A DNA stretch of 35,636 bases from Deltaproteobacteria bacterium (GCA_019312665.1 JAFDCZ010000016.1:1-35636), one strand, 5' to 3'; positions 7,691-16,086 are shown, numbered from the stretch's first letter. Numbers and translations: made by a program. Notes: generated by a model from the letters alone, not told the origin.

Positions 7691-8725
7691 CGAGTCATCC
7701 GCAGGTCCGAAGACGGAGGCGATCAGGACGGTGGCATAGCTGCCGGGTGGCAAGCGGAAGACCAGCCGGAGGGCATCGGTCGCGACCGGCTCCCAGGCGA
7801 GATCGGCCGCGCGGACGCGCAGCGGACGTCGTCCTCCGCGAAGCCGAAGCCCACGGGGTGGCACCAACGGGTCTGGGAGGCCCCAGCCGGAGAGCCATTT
7901 GGCCTCGTCCTCTCCGGGCGACCCTTCGGGCCGGGGCATGCGTGTTCCGATGATCGGCCCACTCGGACTGATCTCGAAGGCCTCCGCTCGCACGTTCTCG
8001 AGCGCCTCGTCCTCGACCAGGAAGGTCGCCCCGGAATCGTGCTTCCAGGCGACCTCCCCCGTGGCGACGCGGTCGAGGGGCAACGTCCGGCGATCGAGGT
8101 AGCCATTGAACAATTTGGCTTGAAAGGCCGAGACCAGAAAACGGGATTGGCGCTTGTCCCGCCCCATGCGACCCGACAGCAGGATTTCGAGGCCGCGCTC
8201 GGCATTGTCCCCCTCGCGACCGAAGCGTTGCGGCCCGAAGCGATTGGGAAAGCCGTTCCGCGCGATCTCGGGCAGGCGGGCCTCAGCGCACGCGAGTTCC
8301 TCAGCCGCAAGCTCGCGCACCACGAGTTCGAAGCGATTCTCGCGGAGCTGCCCCGTGCGAAGCTTGTGCTGATGAGGCGTCGCCTCGAGCACTTTCCAGC
8401 CCTCGCTTTCGAGTGCCAGGGCTTCGGCCGGGTCCAGGCCGGGCACCGAAAACCATTGCCGCGTGACCGCTACCCGGTCCTTGCGGCCCGCGTAGCCGAC
8501 ATCCCGCGGCCGCACGCCAGCGGCTCGTGCCAGGGCCTTGGCGACCTGCTCAGTGTTGCAGAGGCGCTTCTCCACCCGCACGAAGGTGTGCTCGCCCTCG
8601 CCACTGGGCGGATACAACGGGACCTCGTCCACGACGAAATCCTCCGGGGTCTCCGCCAGCTTCAAAACGGAGGCGACGACGAGAGCTGGCGGACGGGCCC
8701 GAACGAGCGGCGATGGATCGGGCAC
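7673..8725 (-). CDS. truD: tRNA pseudouridine(13) synthase
   Basis: The product is a 350-aa TruD-family enzyme that converts U13 of certain tRNAs to pseudouridine. The N-terminus has the family pattern SVLKLAETPEDFVVDEVP and GEGEHTFVRVEKR. The catalytic aspartate is in GYAGRKDRVAVTRQWFSV (Asp83). GFPNRFGPQRFG and RFLVSAFQAKLFNGYL are also family hallmarks. Length agrees with E. coli TruD (about 350). The only ATG that gives a full N-terminus is at 8725, which makes an unusually long 64-bp overlap with the end of rnhB. The usual alignment begins near residue 17, so the first residues are a little uncertain. Confidence 0.93.
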   Translation of the reverse strand: MPDPSPLVRARPPALVVASVLKLAETPEDFVVDEVPLYPPSGEGEHTFVRVEKRLCNTEQVAKALARAAGVRPRDVGYAGRKDRVAVTRQWFSVPGLDPAEALALESEGWKVLEATPHQHKLRTGQLRENRFELVVRELAAEELACAEARLPEIARNGFPNRFGPQRFGREGDNAERGLEILLSGRMGRDKRQSRFLVSAFQAKLFNGYLDRRTLPLDRVATGEVAWKHDSGATFLVEDEALENVRAEAFEISPSGPIIGTRMPRPEGSPGEDEAKWLSGWGLPDPLVPPRGLRLRGGRRPLRVRAADLAWEPVATDALRLVFRLPPGSYATVLIASVFGPADDSPQQPG

Positions 8726-9459
8726 GGCCCCTCGTGGCGGAGTGCGGCCAGGTGCTCTTCGGTGCCATAGCCCTTGTGGCGGGCGAAGCCGTAGCCCGGG
8801 TACACGGCGTCGAAGCGCCGCATGATCTCATCCCGATGCACCTTGGCGACGATCGAGGCGGCCGCGATCGAGGCATCCTTGCCATCGCCCCCGATGATCG
8901 GTGTCTGAGGGACGCTGATGCCCGGAATCCTGCGGGCATCCACCAACACATGCTCGGGCTCGACCGGGAGATCGGCCACGGCACCTTGCATCGCCCGCAG
9001 GGTCGCCTGGAAGATGTTGATCTCGTCGATCTCCTCGGTCCACACCTGGCAGATGCCGATCGCCACGGCCTGGCTGCGAATGGCGGCATCGAGGGTTTCG
9101 CGTTTCTCGGGTGTGAGCTTCTTCGAATCGTCGAGCCCGGGCAGGTCCGGCGAGTCACCGAGCACCACTGCAGCCGCGACCACCGGCCCAGCCAAGGGCC
9201 CGACACCCACTTCATCGACCCCTGCGACCAGGCGAACGCCCCGCGCCTGGAGATCTGCACGCAACTGGTAGAGGCCCTCGAGGCGCTTTCGCTCTCGTCC
9301 GATCTTCTCGGCGCGGCGCAGGCAGCTCTCGCCTAGCGCTCGCGCTCCTGCCCGTGCGTCATTGCCGAGCTCGGCAGCCAGCTCCTGCAGGTCGGATTCG
9401 CGGATCATGGCTTGCGCCCGTTTACGAAGGGCCGTGAGCGAACGCGCGCCGCGGCTCAC
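8662..9459 (-). CDS. rnhB: Ribonuclease HII with an altered GRG motif
   Basis: The product has 265 aa. RNase HII cleaves the RNA strand of RNA-DNA hybrids and starts removal of single ribonucleotides from DNA. An N-terminal helical extension (residues 1 to about 75) recalls the Bacillus type. The catalytic domain has VAGVDEVGVGPLAGPVV (Asp82, Glu83), DDSKKLTPEKRE, HVLVDARRIPG and SIAAASIVAKVHRD, which supply the acidic residues. GYGFARHKGYGTEEHLAAL closes the domain. In place of the usual GRG that contacts the ribonucleotide 2'-OH there is Gly85-Val86-Gly87. The start is GTG 9459, overlapping the lpxD stop by 4 bp. ATG 9408 is an alternative start. Confidence 0.94.
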   Translation of the reverse strand: MSRGARSLTALRKRAQAMIRESDLQELAAELGNDARAGARALGESCLRRAEKIGRERKRLEGLYQLRADLQARGVRLVAGVDEVGVGPLAGPVVAAAVVLGDSPDLPGLDDSKKLTPEKRETLDAAIRSQAVAIGICQVWTEEIDEINIFQATLRAMQGAVADLPVEPEHVLVDARRIPGISVPQTPIIGGDGKDASIAAASIVAKVHRDEIMRRFDAVYPGYGFARHKGYGTEEHLAALRHEGPCPIHRRSFGPVRQLSSSPPF

Positions 9460-10487
9460 GAGTCCTCCCCATCCGCCCGCGTCTTCTTTTCCACTGCCCG
9501 GAGCCTGCGAATCACCTCCGGAAGCCTCGCGAAGACCGACATGGAGCGATGCCAGGCGCGCTCGGGAATCGAAGGAAAGCCCCAGACGCGGCTGCCCGGC
9601 GGAAGATCCTCGATCACCCCGCCACGGGCGCCGATGAAACTTCCGTCGCCGATCGTGACATGCCCACCGACACCCGCCTGAGCCATCACGATCACCCGAT
9701 CACCCAACTTCGCGGTTCCCGCCAGCCCGACCTGCGACACCAGGATGCCGTGCGCGCCGATCTCGACGTTATGCCCGACCATCACCAGATTGTCGATCTT
9801 GGTGCCCCGGCCGATGCGCGTCGTACCCAGGCGCGCGCGATCCACCGTGCTGTTCGCGCCGATCTCGACATCGTCCTCGAGCACCACCTTGCCGACCTGC
9901 GGCACCTTTTCATGCTCGCCACGCTCGTTGAACTCGTAGCCGAAGCCATCCCCGCCGATGGCGGCACCAGGCTGGAGGATCACCCGATCACCCAACGTGC
10001 AATCTTCGCGGATGACGGCCCCTGCGTGCAGCCAACAGCCGCGGCCCACCGTGGTTCCGGCTCCCACGACGACGCGCGCGCCAAGCACGGTCTCCGCGCC
10101 GATCGTCGCGCCGCTCTCGACGACCACCAGCGCACCCACGGCAGCCGACGGATCGACCTTCGCATCGGCCGCAACGACCGCACTCGGATGGATCCCCGCC
10201 GGCGGACGCACGGGCGGACGCAACCAACCCGTCGCTCGGGCGAAATCCAGGTTCGGGAGCATGGAACGGATCACGGGGAGGCCACCGACGTCCACCTCTG
10301 GCGGCGCGATCACGGCGCCGAGGGAGGATTCCGCCAGCGCGGTGGCGAGGGACGCCGAGCGCAGGAAGCCCAGGTCACGCGGGCCCCCGTCCTCGAGGCC
10401 GGCCACGTCTTCGACCACGAAGGCAGCGTCGCCTTCGACTTCACGTCCGCCGAGCCTCGCTGCCAGCTCGCCGATCTCGATCCCCAT
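9456..10487 (-). CDS. lpxD: UDP-3-O-acylglucosamine N-acyltransferase (lipid A synthesis)
   Basis: The product has 343 aa. LpxD transfers a 3-hydroxyacyl chain from ACP to UDP-3-O-acylglucosamine, the third step of lipid A synthesis, in the cytoplasm. An N-terminal uridine-binding domain (IGELAARLGG, EDVAGLEDGG, DLGFLRS) precedes a long left-handed beta-helix of hexapeptide repeats (HPSAVVAADAKVDPSAAVG, GDRVILQPGAAIGGDGFGY). The catalytic histidine region is IDNLVMVGHNVEIGAHGILV. A C-terminal helix ends the protein (WHRSMSVFARLPEVIRRL). The start is ATG 10487; the upstream part of the open frame is a shadow of the next gene. It is evidence for an LPS outer membrane. lpxA, fabZ and lpxB, common neighbours, are not here. 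Confidence 0.95.
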   Translation of the reverse strand: MGIEIGELAARLGGREVEGDAAFVVEDVAGLEDGGPRDLGFLRSASLATALAESSLGAVIAPPEVDVGGLPVIRSMLPNLDFARATGWLRPPVRPPAGIHPSAVVAADAKVDPSAAVGALVVVESGATIGAETVLGARVVVGAGTTVGRGCWLHAGAVIREDCTLGDRVILQPGAAIGGDGFGYEFNERGEHEKVPQVGKVVLEDDVEIGANSTVDRARLGTTRIGRGTKIDNLVMVGHNVEIGAHGILVSQVGLAGTAKLGDRVIVMAQAGVGGHVTIGDGSFIGARGGVIEDLPPGSRVWGFPSIPERAWHRSMSVFARLPEVIRRLRAVEKKTRADGEDS

Positions 10488-10545
10488 CGATTTACGCCGC
10501 CCCTTTCGTTTCCAGAGGCTAGCGTGAATGGCGGGGACGATCTCT

Positions 10546-11367
10546 CTAGCGCGCCAGCAGCACCGGCACCGGCGAGGTGCGCACCACGGCGCTGGCGTTG
10601 CTGCCGAGGAAGTACTCATTGATGCGATTGCGGCCGAAGGCGCCCATCACGATCAAGCCAGCGCGGGCCGCCCTGGCCGTATCGACGATCTTGACGTCGG
10701 GGCGACCGAGGGTCGAGGAGGCCTCGCGCACGGGCACCGTGAGGGTTCCGAGCAGCCGCCGGACTTCGTCGAAGCGCGCAGCTGCGCGGCCCTTGTCCTT
10801 CGAATCCACGAACACGTGAACGGTCTGTTCGAGGCGCGCCGCCAGTTCCACCGCCAGCTTGGCGGCGACCCTGGAACCCGGGGAGCCATCGAAGGCCAGC
10901 ACGATCGGGCCACCGAACTCGGAGCCCGCGGGCACCACGACGACGGCCTTGCCCGTCTTTCGTAACGTGCCGTCGGCGGTAGAACCGATCAGGCCCGTGC
11001 GACAGCCGGCGTGCTCACCATCTCGTCCGATCACCACCATGTCGACGGCCTGCCCGCGCTCCACGATGCGGTCGTCGGCGATGCCTCGCACAGCCTCAGC
11101 CGCACATTCGCTCTGGCTGCTACGCGCCGCATCGGAAAGACGTCGGCAGGCGGCCTCGGCTCGAGCCTTGAGGAAACCTTCGATGCCATCCAGGTTGGGT
11201 GGCGTGATTCCAAGTGCGTCGGCGCGGAGGCCCTGGGCCACCTTGTCCTCGATGACTGCGAGGCCAGCAAGCCGGGCACGCAAGCGCGAACCCAGCGCCA
11301 CGCCATAGCGCTCGGCGTGGTGTGCGGCATCGGAGCCGTCGGTGGCAATCAGGATGGTCTCGATCAT
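10546..11367 (-). CDS. Tandem universal stress protein (two UspA domains)
   Basis: The product has 273 aa and two UspA folds. Domain 1 (about residues 1-145) begins MIETILIATDGSDAAHHAERYG. Domain 2 (about 150-273) begins GGPIVLAFDGSPGSRVAAK. The second domain ends with the ATP-binding pattern G-2x-G-9x-G-S (GAFG, nine residues, then GS) followed by SPVPVLLAR. The first has a near match (GRDG with ten residues before GS, then VVVVPAG). Proteins of this type bind ATP and help survival under stress; the exact biochemical role is usually unknown. A CBS-pair protein is encoded upstream on the same strand, after a 239-bp gap. Confidence 0.9.
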   Translation of the reverse strand: MIETILIATDGSDAAHHAERYGVALGSRLRARLAGLAVIEDKVAQGLRADALGITPPNLDGIEGFLKARAEAACRRLSDAARSSQSECAAEAVRGIADDRIVERGQAVDMVVIGRDGEHAGCRTGLIGSTADGTLRKTGKAVVVVPAGSEFGGPIVLAFDGSPGSRVAAKLAVELAARLEQTVHVFVDSKDKGRAAARFDEVRRLLGTLTVPVREASSTLGRPDVKIVDTARAARAGLIVMGAFGRNRINEYFLGSNASAVVRTSPVPVLLAR

Positions 11368-11544
11368 GGAGTTCTCCGCGCTGGAGCTAGCGCTTCTGCG
11401 TTCTCTGGATGAGCAGCCTATTCCTGGACCCGAGGGGCACGCGGGGCTGGGGGTTGGCCATGAGTGGACGGTTCTCCGGTTTCCTGCCGGGGCCGATCTG
11501 TCGATCCCGGCGGGGTCGAGGGTACGAGAGCCCCGCGGGAACTG

Positions 11545-11557
11545 TCAAACGGTTTGA
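11545..11557. promoter_or_regulatory. 13-bp palindrome upstream of the universal stress protein gene
   Basis: TCAAAC-G-GTTTGA is a perfect inverted repeat with a one-base centre, in the only AT-rich patch of the 239-bp gap between the CBS gene (ends 11607) and the stress protein gene (starts 11367). It is about 180 bp upstream of that start. It could be an operator, but nothing else supports it. The rest of the gap shows no gene. Confidence 0.3.
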
Positions 11558-11583
11558 AAAATCCCGGCGGGGGTCACATGTGG

Positions 11584-11606
11584 GCCCTGGCAAGGCCAGC
11601 CAGGGC
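11584..11606 (-). terminator. Hairpin directly after the CBS-domain gene
   Basis: GCCCTGGC (11584-11591) pairs with GCCAGGGC (11599-11606) across a 7-nt loop, and the hairpin abuts the TGA stop of the CBS gene. There is no U-run after it, so it is either a weak or Rho-assisted terminator or a 3'-end stabiliser. Confidence 0.4.
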
Positions 11607-12029
11607 TCATGAATCGCCACCGGCGACCCCTGCCACCCAGCGAAGGATGTCCGTCTCGGTGATCAGGCCCAGCAACTGGTCTCCGTCCAGCACGGGCAGG
11701 CAGCCGATCTTCTTCTCAGCCATGATCAGCGCCGCTTCCTCGATCGTGGCATCGGGCTCCACGACGATGGGCGGCGTCGACATGACCCGCTCGATCTCCA
11801 CCATGTGCATGAAGGCCCGGCGCACCTCGTCCCGATGCTCCGAGAGCACCGAGAGGGAGGCCCGCAGCAGATCGCGCTCGGAGACCACCCCCACGAGCTG
11901 CCCCGCCTGGACGACGGGCATGTGGCGCACGTGACCGAGCGTCATGATATCCTCGACCGTCGAGAGCCGATCGCCCGCCGAGATGGTGACCAGCTGGCGG
12001 CCCATGATGTCGCGAACGCGATCTTCCAC
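11607..12029 (-). CDS. CBS-domain pair protein
   Basis: The product is a 140-aa stand-alone Bateman module. CBS1 is VRDIMGRQLVTISAGDRLSTVEDIM, ending HMPVVQAGQLVGVVSERDLL. CBS2 is VMSTPPIVVEPDATIEEAALIM, ending CLPVLDGDQLLGLITETDIL. Such pairs bind adenine nucleotides (AMP, ATP, SAM) and act as energy or ligand sensors. No fused effector domain is present. I place the start at GTG 12029, preceded by a purine-rich AGAGAAAAGAGA. The longer frame to 12113 would run into the divergent gene at 12087. It is followed on the same strand by the universal stress protein gene, a sensible pairing of nucleotide-binding stress proteins, but their joint function is not known. Confidence 0.88.
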   Translation of the reverse strand: MEDRVRDIMGRQLVTISAGDRLSTVEDIMTLGHVRHMPVVQAGQLVGVVSERDLLRASLSVLSEHRDEVRRAFMHMVEIERVMSTPPIVVEPDATIEEAALIMAEKKIGCLPVLDGDQLLGLITETDILRWVAGVAGGDS

Positions 12030-12086
12030 TCTCTTTTCTCTCCCTTGCCCCCAGGTGGGGCGCATTCTAGACCGCGAGCCCCTTCG

Positions 12087-12488
12087 ATGGCATCGGAATC
12101 CGCATCCAAGCACAGGAACCGTCTAAATGCCGACGACGAGACCAAGGACGCAGACGACCTGACGGCTGATGACGATGACGCAGGCTTCTTTCCCGATCTG
12201 TTGCGGCGGGGCCTTTCCATGGGGTTTACCGGCCTGTTCATGACGGAAGAGGCGGTCCGAAGGGCATTGGGCGATTCGGTCCCGCGCGACGTGATCGAAT
12301 TTTTCATCGCCCAGAGCGAAAAAACCCGGACGGAGCTGCTCGAACGCCTCTCGACGGAGTTTGGCCGCACCCTGCAAGCCCTCGACCCGGTCGAGCTCGC
12401 CCGGCGGTTGCTGGATGGTGCCACGGTCGAGATCAGTGCCAAGGTCCGATTCGTTCCCGAAAAAGACGAGGACCCGAAGGGGAAATGA
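12087..12488 (+). CDS. Unknown 133-aa protein, acidic N-terminus
   Basis: An acidic, probably disordered head (ADDETKDADDLTADDDD) is followed by a compact helical part. That part runs FFPDLLRRGLSMGFTGLFMTEEAVRRAL, then VPRDVIEFFIAQSEKTRTELLERLSTEFGRTLQALDPVELARRLLDG, and ends with a short beta-like tail (TVEISAKVRFVPE). The amphipathic helices recall phasin-like or membrane-surface proteins, but I cannot name the family. The start is ATG 12087; the frame is open further upstream only as a shadow of the divergent CBS gene. The next gene, a multi-span membrane protein, starts inside its stop codon (ATGA), so the two are probably made together. Confidence 0.7.
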   Translation: MASESASKHRNRLNADDETKDADDLTADDDDAGFFPDLLRRGLSMGFTGLFMTEEAVRRALGDSVPRDVIEFFIAQSEKTRTELLERLSTEFGRTLQALDPVELARRLLDGATVEISAKVRFVPEKDEDPKGK

Positions 12489-13759
12489 GCGCCCCGTCCG
12501 TTGGGGCCACATGGACCCGCCACGCCGGCCCGGTGCTGAGCCTCACCGCGCTCGGCTACGTCATCTTCCTCCACCACGGCCTGGGGCCGAACCTCTCGTT
12601 GGGCGGGCGGCGCTGGTGGATGCCGAGCGGCTTCCTCTCGGAGGTTGCACCGAGCACCCTGGGTGTGGCCTTCGGATTGTTTGGGCTGATCGCCCTGGCG
12701 CTCACCTGGGCCCTCTTCCGGACATCCCGCTCGTCGGTGCTCCGCTGGTTGGTCGTCTCCCAGGTGCTGGCCGTGGGCTTGTTGGTCAGCTTCGGGGTCG
12801 GCTCGAGCCTGGCGTGGACGTTCTTCCACTGGCGCTGGAGCCTCTCCCTCGGCCTGCTGGCCCTCGCGGTAGGCGCCGCGCTCACGGCTCCCCTGCTCGC
12901 CGCTGCCTGGATCAAGCTGCCCGGTTGGGCGCGAGCCGCCAGCTATGGGCCCGTTTTTCTCGGCCTCGTTGCCTTCGAGCGAAATGTGACGGGCACCAAC
13001 CCGATGCTTCCCTTCGCAATTTCTCCGTGGCCGGTGGTGCAGATCTTCGGCCTGGAAGTGGTCTGCAGCTGGCTTGCAGCGACCTGGCTGGGGGCCGGTC
13101 TGGGCCTGACCGTGCTAGGCCGTGGCCCGCACAGCGCCGCGCGTTGGGCGCTGGCCGTCGCGGCAGCGCTTGCCGCGCCGCTCTGCTGGCTGGGCTTCGG
13201 CCGCCAATTCGCGTTGCTTCCCTTCAGGACGGGCGCGGCCACCGTCGGTGCGGCAGCCCTCGTGGTGCTGCTGCTGTTCGGAATTCTTGCCTGGGCCTTC
13301 CGAAAGCCCGGCAAGGCGTCAGCCTTCAGGGCGCGGGCGGTCCTGCTCGGCGGGCTGCTCGCCGCGGCGCCGTTGTTGCTCGGCCAGACGCTCACCGTGC
13401 TCGACTACAAGACGACCCGGGAAGAAGCCGCTCCGGCCGTGACCGACGCCCTCCAGCGATTCATCGATCGGGAGGGCACGCTCCCAGACGAGCTCGAAGA
13501 GTTGGTGGCCGCCGGGGATCTCGAAGAAGTGCCGAGCCCACGGGTGGGGTTCTTGAGCGGTACCGGTCAGACCTTCGACTATCAGAGCTTCGGAACCGGC
13601 TACATCCTCGAGTTCTCGGCCCCCCGTTGGATCCAATGCGCCTACAACCCGCCGTGGGCCGACGATCTCTCCGAAGAAGAAAGAGCGGAACTCGAGGCCG
13701 ACGATGTCGAGCTGGGCGGTGCGTGGTCCTGCCCCAGCAAGCCGCCGGAGCTCTGGTAG
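12485..13759 (+). CDS. Polytopic membrane protein with a pilin-like soluble C-terminal domain, unknown function
   Basis: The product has 424 aa. About nine hydrophobic segments fill residues 15-302, for example TLGVAFGLFGLIALALTWAL, VVSQVLAVGLLVSFGVGSSL and RAVLLGGLLAAAPLLLGQTL. The last 120 residues are soluble: VTDALQRFIDREGTLPDELEELVAAGDL, then a beta-rich part with two cysteines (WIQCAYN, AWSCPS) that could form a disulfide. The 'ALQRFIDREGTLPDELEELV' pattern resembles the alpha-helix-plus-loop of type II secretion pseudopilins (GspG-like). That is a resemblance only. The gene overlaps the preceding unknown gene by 4 bp. The family is not recognised. Confidence 0.7.
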   Translation: MSAPSVGATWTRHAGPVLSLTALGYVIFLHHGLGPNLSLGGRRWWMPSGFLSEVAPSTLGVAFGLFGLIALALTWALFRTSRSSVLRWLVVSQVLAVGLLVSFGVGSSLAWTFFHWRWSLSLGLLALAVGAALTAPLLAAAWIKLPGWARAASYGPVFLGLVAFERNVTGTNPMLPFAISPWPVVQIFGLEVVCSWLAATWLGAGLGLTVLGRGPHSAARWALAVAAALAAPLCWLGFGRQFALLPFRTGAATVGAAALVVLLLFGILAWAFRKPGKASAFRARAVLLGGLLAAAPLLLGQTLTVLDYKTTREEAAPAVTDALQRFIDREGTLPDELEELVAAGDLEEVPSPRVGFLSGTGQTFDYQSFGTGYILEFSAPRWIQCAYNPPWADDLSEEERAELEADDVELGGAWSCPSKPPELW

Positions 13760-13792
13760 GCTGGCCCTTCTGCGCGCCCCGCGGAGCCCCAT

Positions 13793-15127
13793 TTGAGCAG
13801 CCGTAGCCGATCCCTCACTCTAGGCGAGCGTATCGATCGGGCTCGGCGCATCAGCCTCGCCTTCGGACGGATCTACTTTCGTGTCCGCAGCCATCGCTTC
13901 CTGGCGCGGCGGATCCAGCCCGCCGATGTGGCCGAGCGCTGGGAAACCCTGCACCGGACGAACGCCCAGGAGATCTACGATCTGGCGGTCGATCTCCAGG
14001 GATTGATCCTGAAGGGCTGCCAATTCGCGAGCGCCCGGGCAGACGTATTGCCAAAGCCCTACCAGGAGATCCTGGGCCAGCTTCAAGACAAGGTGCCCGC
14101 CTATCCTTTCGACGTCGCGCGTGGACTCGTCGAGGAAGAACTCGGCCGGCCACTCGAAGAGGTGTTTCGCGAGTTCGCGGAAGAGCCCTTGGCCGCGGCG
14201 TCGCTCGCCCAGGTGCATGCAGCCGTGCTGAAGGATGGAACGCCTGTCGCGGTGAAGGTCCAATACCCGGATATCGGTGCCCTGGTGCGCAGCGATCTGG
14301 CGAACCTGCGGGCGCTCTTCCGCGCTGTCGGCTGGCTGGAACCGGATTTCGATCTGATGCCCCTGATCGACGAACTCGGTGCGAGCGTTCCTCTCGAACT
14401 CGATTTCCTGAACGAAGGACGCAACGCGGAGCGGATCGCCGAGTTCCTGGCTGGCCGCGACGACGTGACCATCCCCGTCATCCATTGGAAGTGGTCCACC
14501 CGACGCGTGTTGGTGATGGAGCGCATGCACGGACGCAAGATCACCGACACCGAAGCGCTCCGCAGTGCAGGCGTGGACCTGGAAGCAGTGATGCGCACCT
14601 TGATCGAGGTGTTCGCCGAGATGATCCTGGTGCGGGGCTTCTTCCACGGCGATCCGCATCCGGGCAACCTTCTCGTTGAGAGCGAGACCGGCCGGCTGGT
14701 GATCCTCGACTTCGGGTTGGCGAAGGAGCTTCCAGATCGCTTCCGAGAGACCGTGCTCGGCTTCGCGACGGCGCTTCTCCAGGGGGATTCGGCGGCCATG
14801 GGTCACGCTCTCATCGAGCTCGGCTTCGAGACCCGAGACGGCCGGGAGGAGAGCCTGCACGAGATCGCCGAACTGATCCTGGGTGTCGCCAAGGAGATCC
14901 GCCAGGACGGACGAGTGGACCCGGAGACGATGGCTCGGCTGCGCGAGGAAATTCCCGAGCGGATTCGCCAGAACCCGATCGTCCGCGTCCCCCATCACCT
15001 GGTGCTGGTCGGACGGGTGCTCGCCCTGCTCACCGGCCTGAATGCCGCTCTCGGCGCCAAGGTCGATTTCCTGAAGATCTTGATGCCCATCGCTCTCGGC
15101 GTGGTCGGGAAGGCCCCCCAGAAGTGA
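13793..15127 (+). CDS. ABC1/AarF/UbiB-family kinase-like protein
   Basis: The product has 444 aa. UbiB/ADCK proteins are atypical ATPases needed for ubiquinone or other isoprenoid-lipid handling. Visible signatures are the KxGQ region (LILKGCQFASARADVLP), the Ala-rich loop (PLAAASLAQVHAA), the ATP lysine (VAVKVQYP), the catalytic loop (FFHGDPHPGNLLV) and the metal-binding ILDFGLAKEL. The third position of KxGQ is Cys instead of Gly. A C-terminal hydrophobic stretch (FLKILMPIALGVVG) may touch the membrane. The start is TTG 13793: GGAG lies six bases upstream and no in-frame ATG is suitable. It overlaps the luciferase-like gene by 4 bp (GTGA), suggesting a shared role in redox or lipid metabolism. 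No other ubi gene is nearby. Confidence 0.9.
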   Translation: MSSRSRSLTLGERIDRARRISLAFGRIYFRVRSHRFLARRIQPADVAERWETLHRTNAQEIYDLAVDLQGLILKGCQFASARADVLPKPYQEILGQLQDKVPAYPFDVARGLVEEELGRPLEEVFREFAEEPLAAASLAQVHAAVLKDGTPVAVKVQYPDIGALVRSDLANLRALFRAVGWLEPDFDLMPLIDELGASVPLELDFLNEGRNAERIAEFLAGRDDVTIPVIHWKWSTRRVLVMERMHGRKITDTEALRSAGVDLEAVMRTLIEVFAEMILVRGFFHGDPHPGNLLVESETGRLVILDFGLAKELPDRFRETVLGFATALLQGDSAAMGHALIELGFETRDGREESLHEIAELILGVAKEIRQDGRVDPETMARLREEIPERIRQNPIVRVPHHLVLVGRVLALLTGLNAALGAKVDFLKILMPIALGVVGKAPQK

Positions 15128-16086
15128 GCCGCCTCTCCCTGGGTCTGGCCGTCGCCGCCGGAACGACCCCCTCTGGCTGGGCCCGGACCTTGCGCCTGGT
15201 CGAGAGCGCCGACCGGCTCGGCCTTCACTCGGTCTGGCTGCCGGAGCATCACTTCCACCCGAACGCCACACCTTCCCCGCTCATCACCCTCACGGCTTTC
15301 GCGGCACGCACGAAACAAGTGCGGCTGGCCACGACGTCCCTGCTCTTGCCAGTACAGCATCCGCTGCACGTGGCAGCCCAGGTGGCGCTCCTGGATCAGC
15401 TCTCGGGCGGACGGGTCTTGTTAGGCCTTGGCCGTGGCTTCCGGCCACCTCTGTTTCGAGTCTTCGGAGTGGCCGCGAAAACCAAGCGCGACCGGTTCGA
15501 CGAGGCCCTCGATACGATGCTCGCCGCCTGGACGGGAACGGCCTTCGAGCAGGGAGGGCAATACTACGGAGCCGGCGCGGTTCACCTGGGCCTGCGACCT
15601 GCGCAACAGCCCCACCCCCCCCTGGTCGTCGCTGCATTCGGGCCCAAGGGCCTCGCGCAGGCTGCGCGCCGGGGCCTTCCCTACCTGGCATCGCCCCTCG
15701 AAGGTCTGCCCGTGCTGACCGAGAACTACGCATTCTGGCGTGAGCATTGTGATGCCGAGCCCGATCCGCGGGCGCCGCAGGTGCCGGTAATGCGCACGGC
15801 CTTCATCGCCGAAGACGACAGCGCAGCTGCGCGCGTTCGAGCGGCACTCGAGGGTGAGCAGCGAATCGTACCCACCGGCCGGCCGAACAAGGCCCTTGCC
15901 CGAGCGGCCGAAGGTCCGCTCGAAGATCGCGTCCTGGTCGGCACCCGACGCCAGGTCGAAGATCAAATCGGAGATTATCGCGAGCAGCTCGGCCTGGATC
16001 TGCTCGTGGTCCGGACCGAGGTGCCCGGCGCCAGCGAGGCCGAACGGGAAGCGTCGCTCGAGGCCCTGGCTGAGCTGCTCCTGTAG
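15124..16086 (+). CDS. Luciferase-like (LLM) flavin-dependent monooxygenase or reductase
   Basis: The product is a 320-aa TIM-barrel protein of the bacterial luciferase superfamily, which uses FMNH2 or F420. Family features are LRLVESADRLGLHSVWLPEHHF, LITLTAFAARTKQVRLATTSLLLPVQHP, QVALLDQLSGGRVLLGLGRGF, RFDEALDTMLAAW and PLVVAAFGPKGLAQAARRG. The substrate is unknown, and the sequence alone does not tell FMN from F420. The GTG start is inside the stop of the UbiB-like gene, so they form an operon. It ends 71 bp before a TetR gene that has its own operator, so the LLM gene probably belongs to the unit beginning at 12087 or 13793. Confidence 0.88.
   Translation: MSRLSLGLAVAAGTTPSGWARTLRLVESADRLGLHSVWLPEHHFHPNATPSPLITLTAFAARTKQVRLATTSLLLPVQHPLHVAAQVALLDQLSGGRVLLGLGRGFRPPLFRVFGVAAKTKRDRFDEALDTMLAAWTGTAFEQGGQYYGAGAVHLGLRPAQQPHPPLVVAAFGPKGLAQAARRGLPYLASPLEGLPVLTENYAFWREHCDAEPDPRAPQVPVMRTAFIAEDDSAAARVRAALEGEQRIVPTGRPNKALARAAEGPLEDRVLVGTRRQVEDQIGDYREQLGLDLLVVRTEVPGASEAEREASLEALAELLL

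Noticed and set aside
6590..8770. A 726-codon plus-strand open frame opposite cysK and truD
   Set aside because: It is a high-GC antisense shadow. The minus-strand frames encode full CysK and TruD with all motifs, and the plus-strand product has no recognisable domain.
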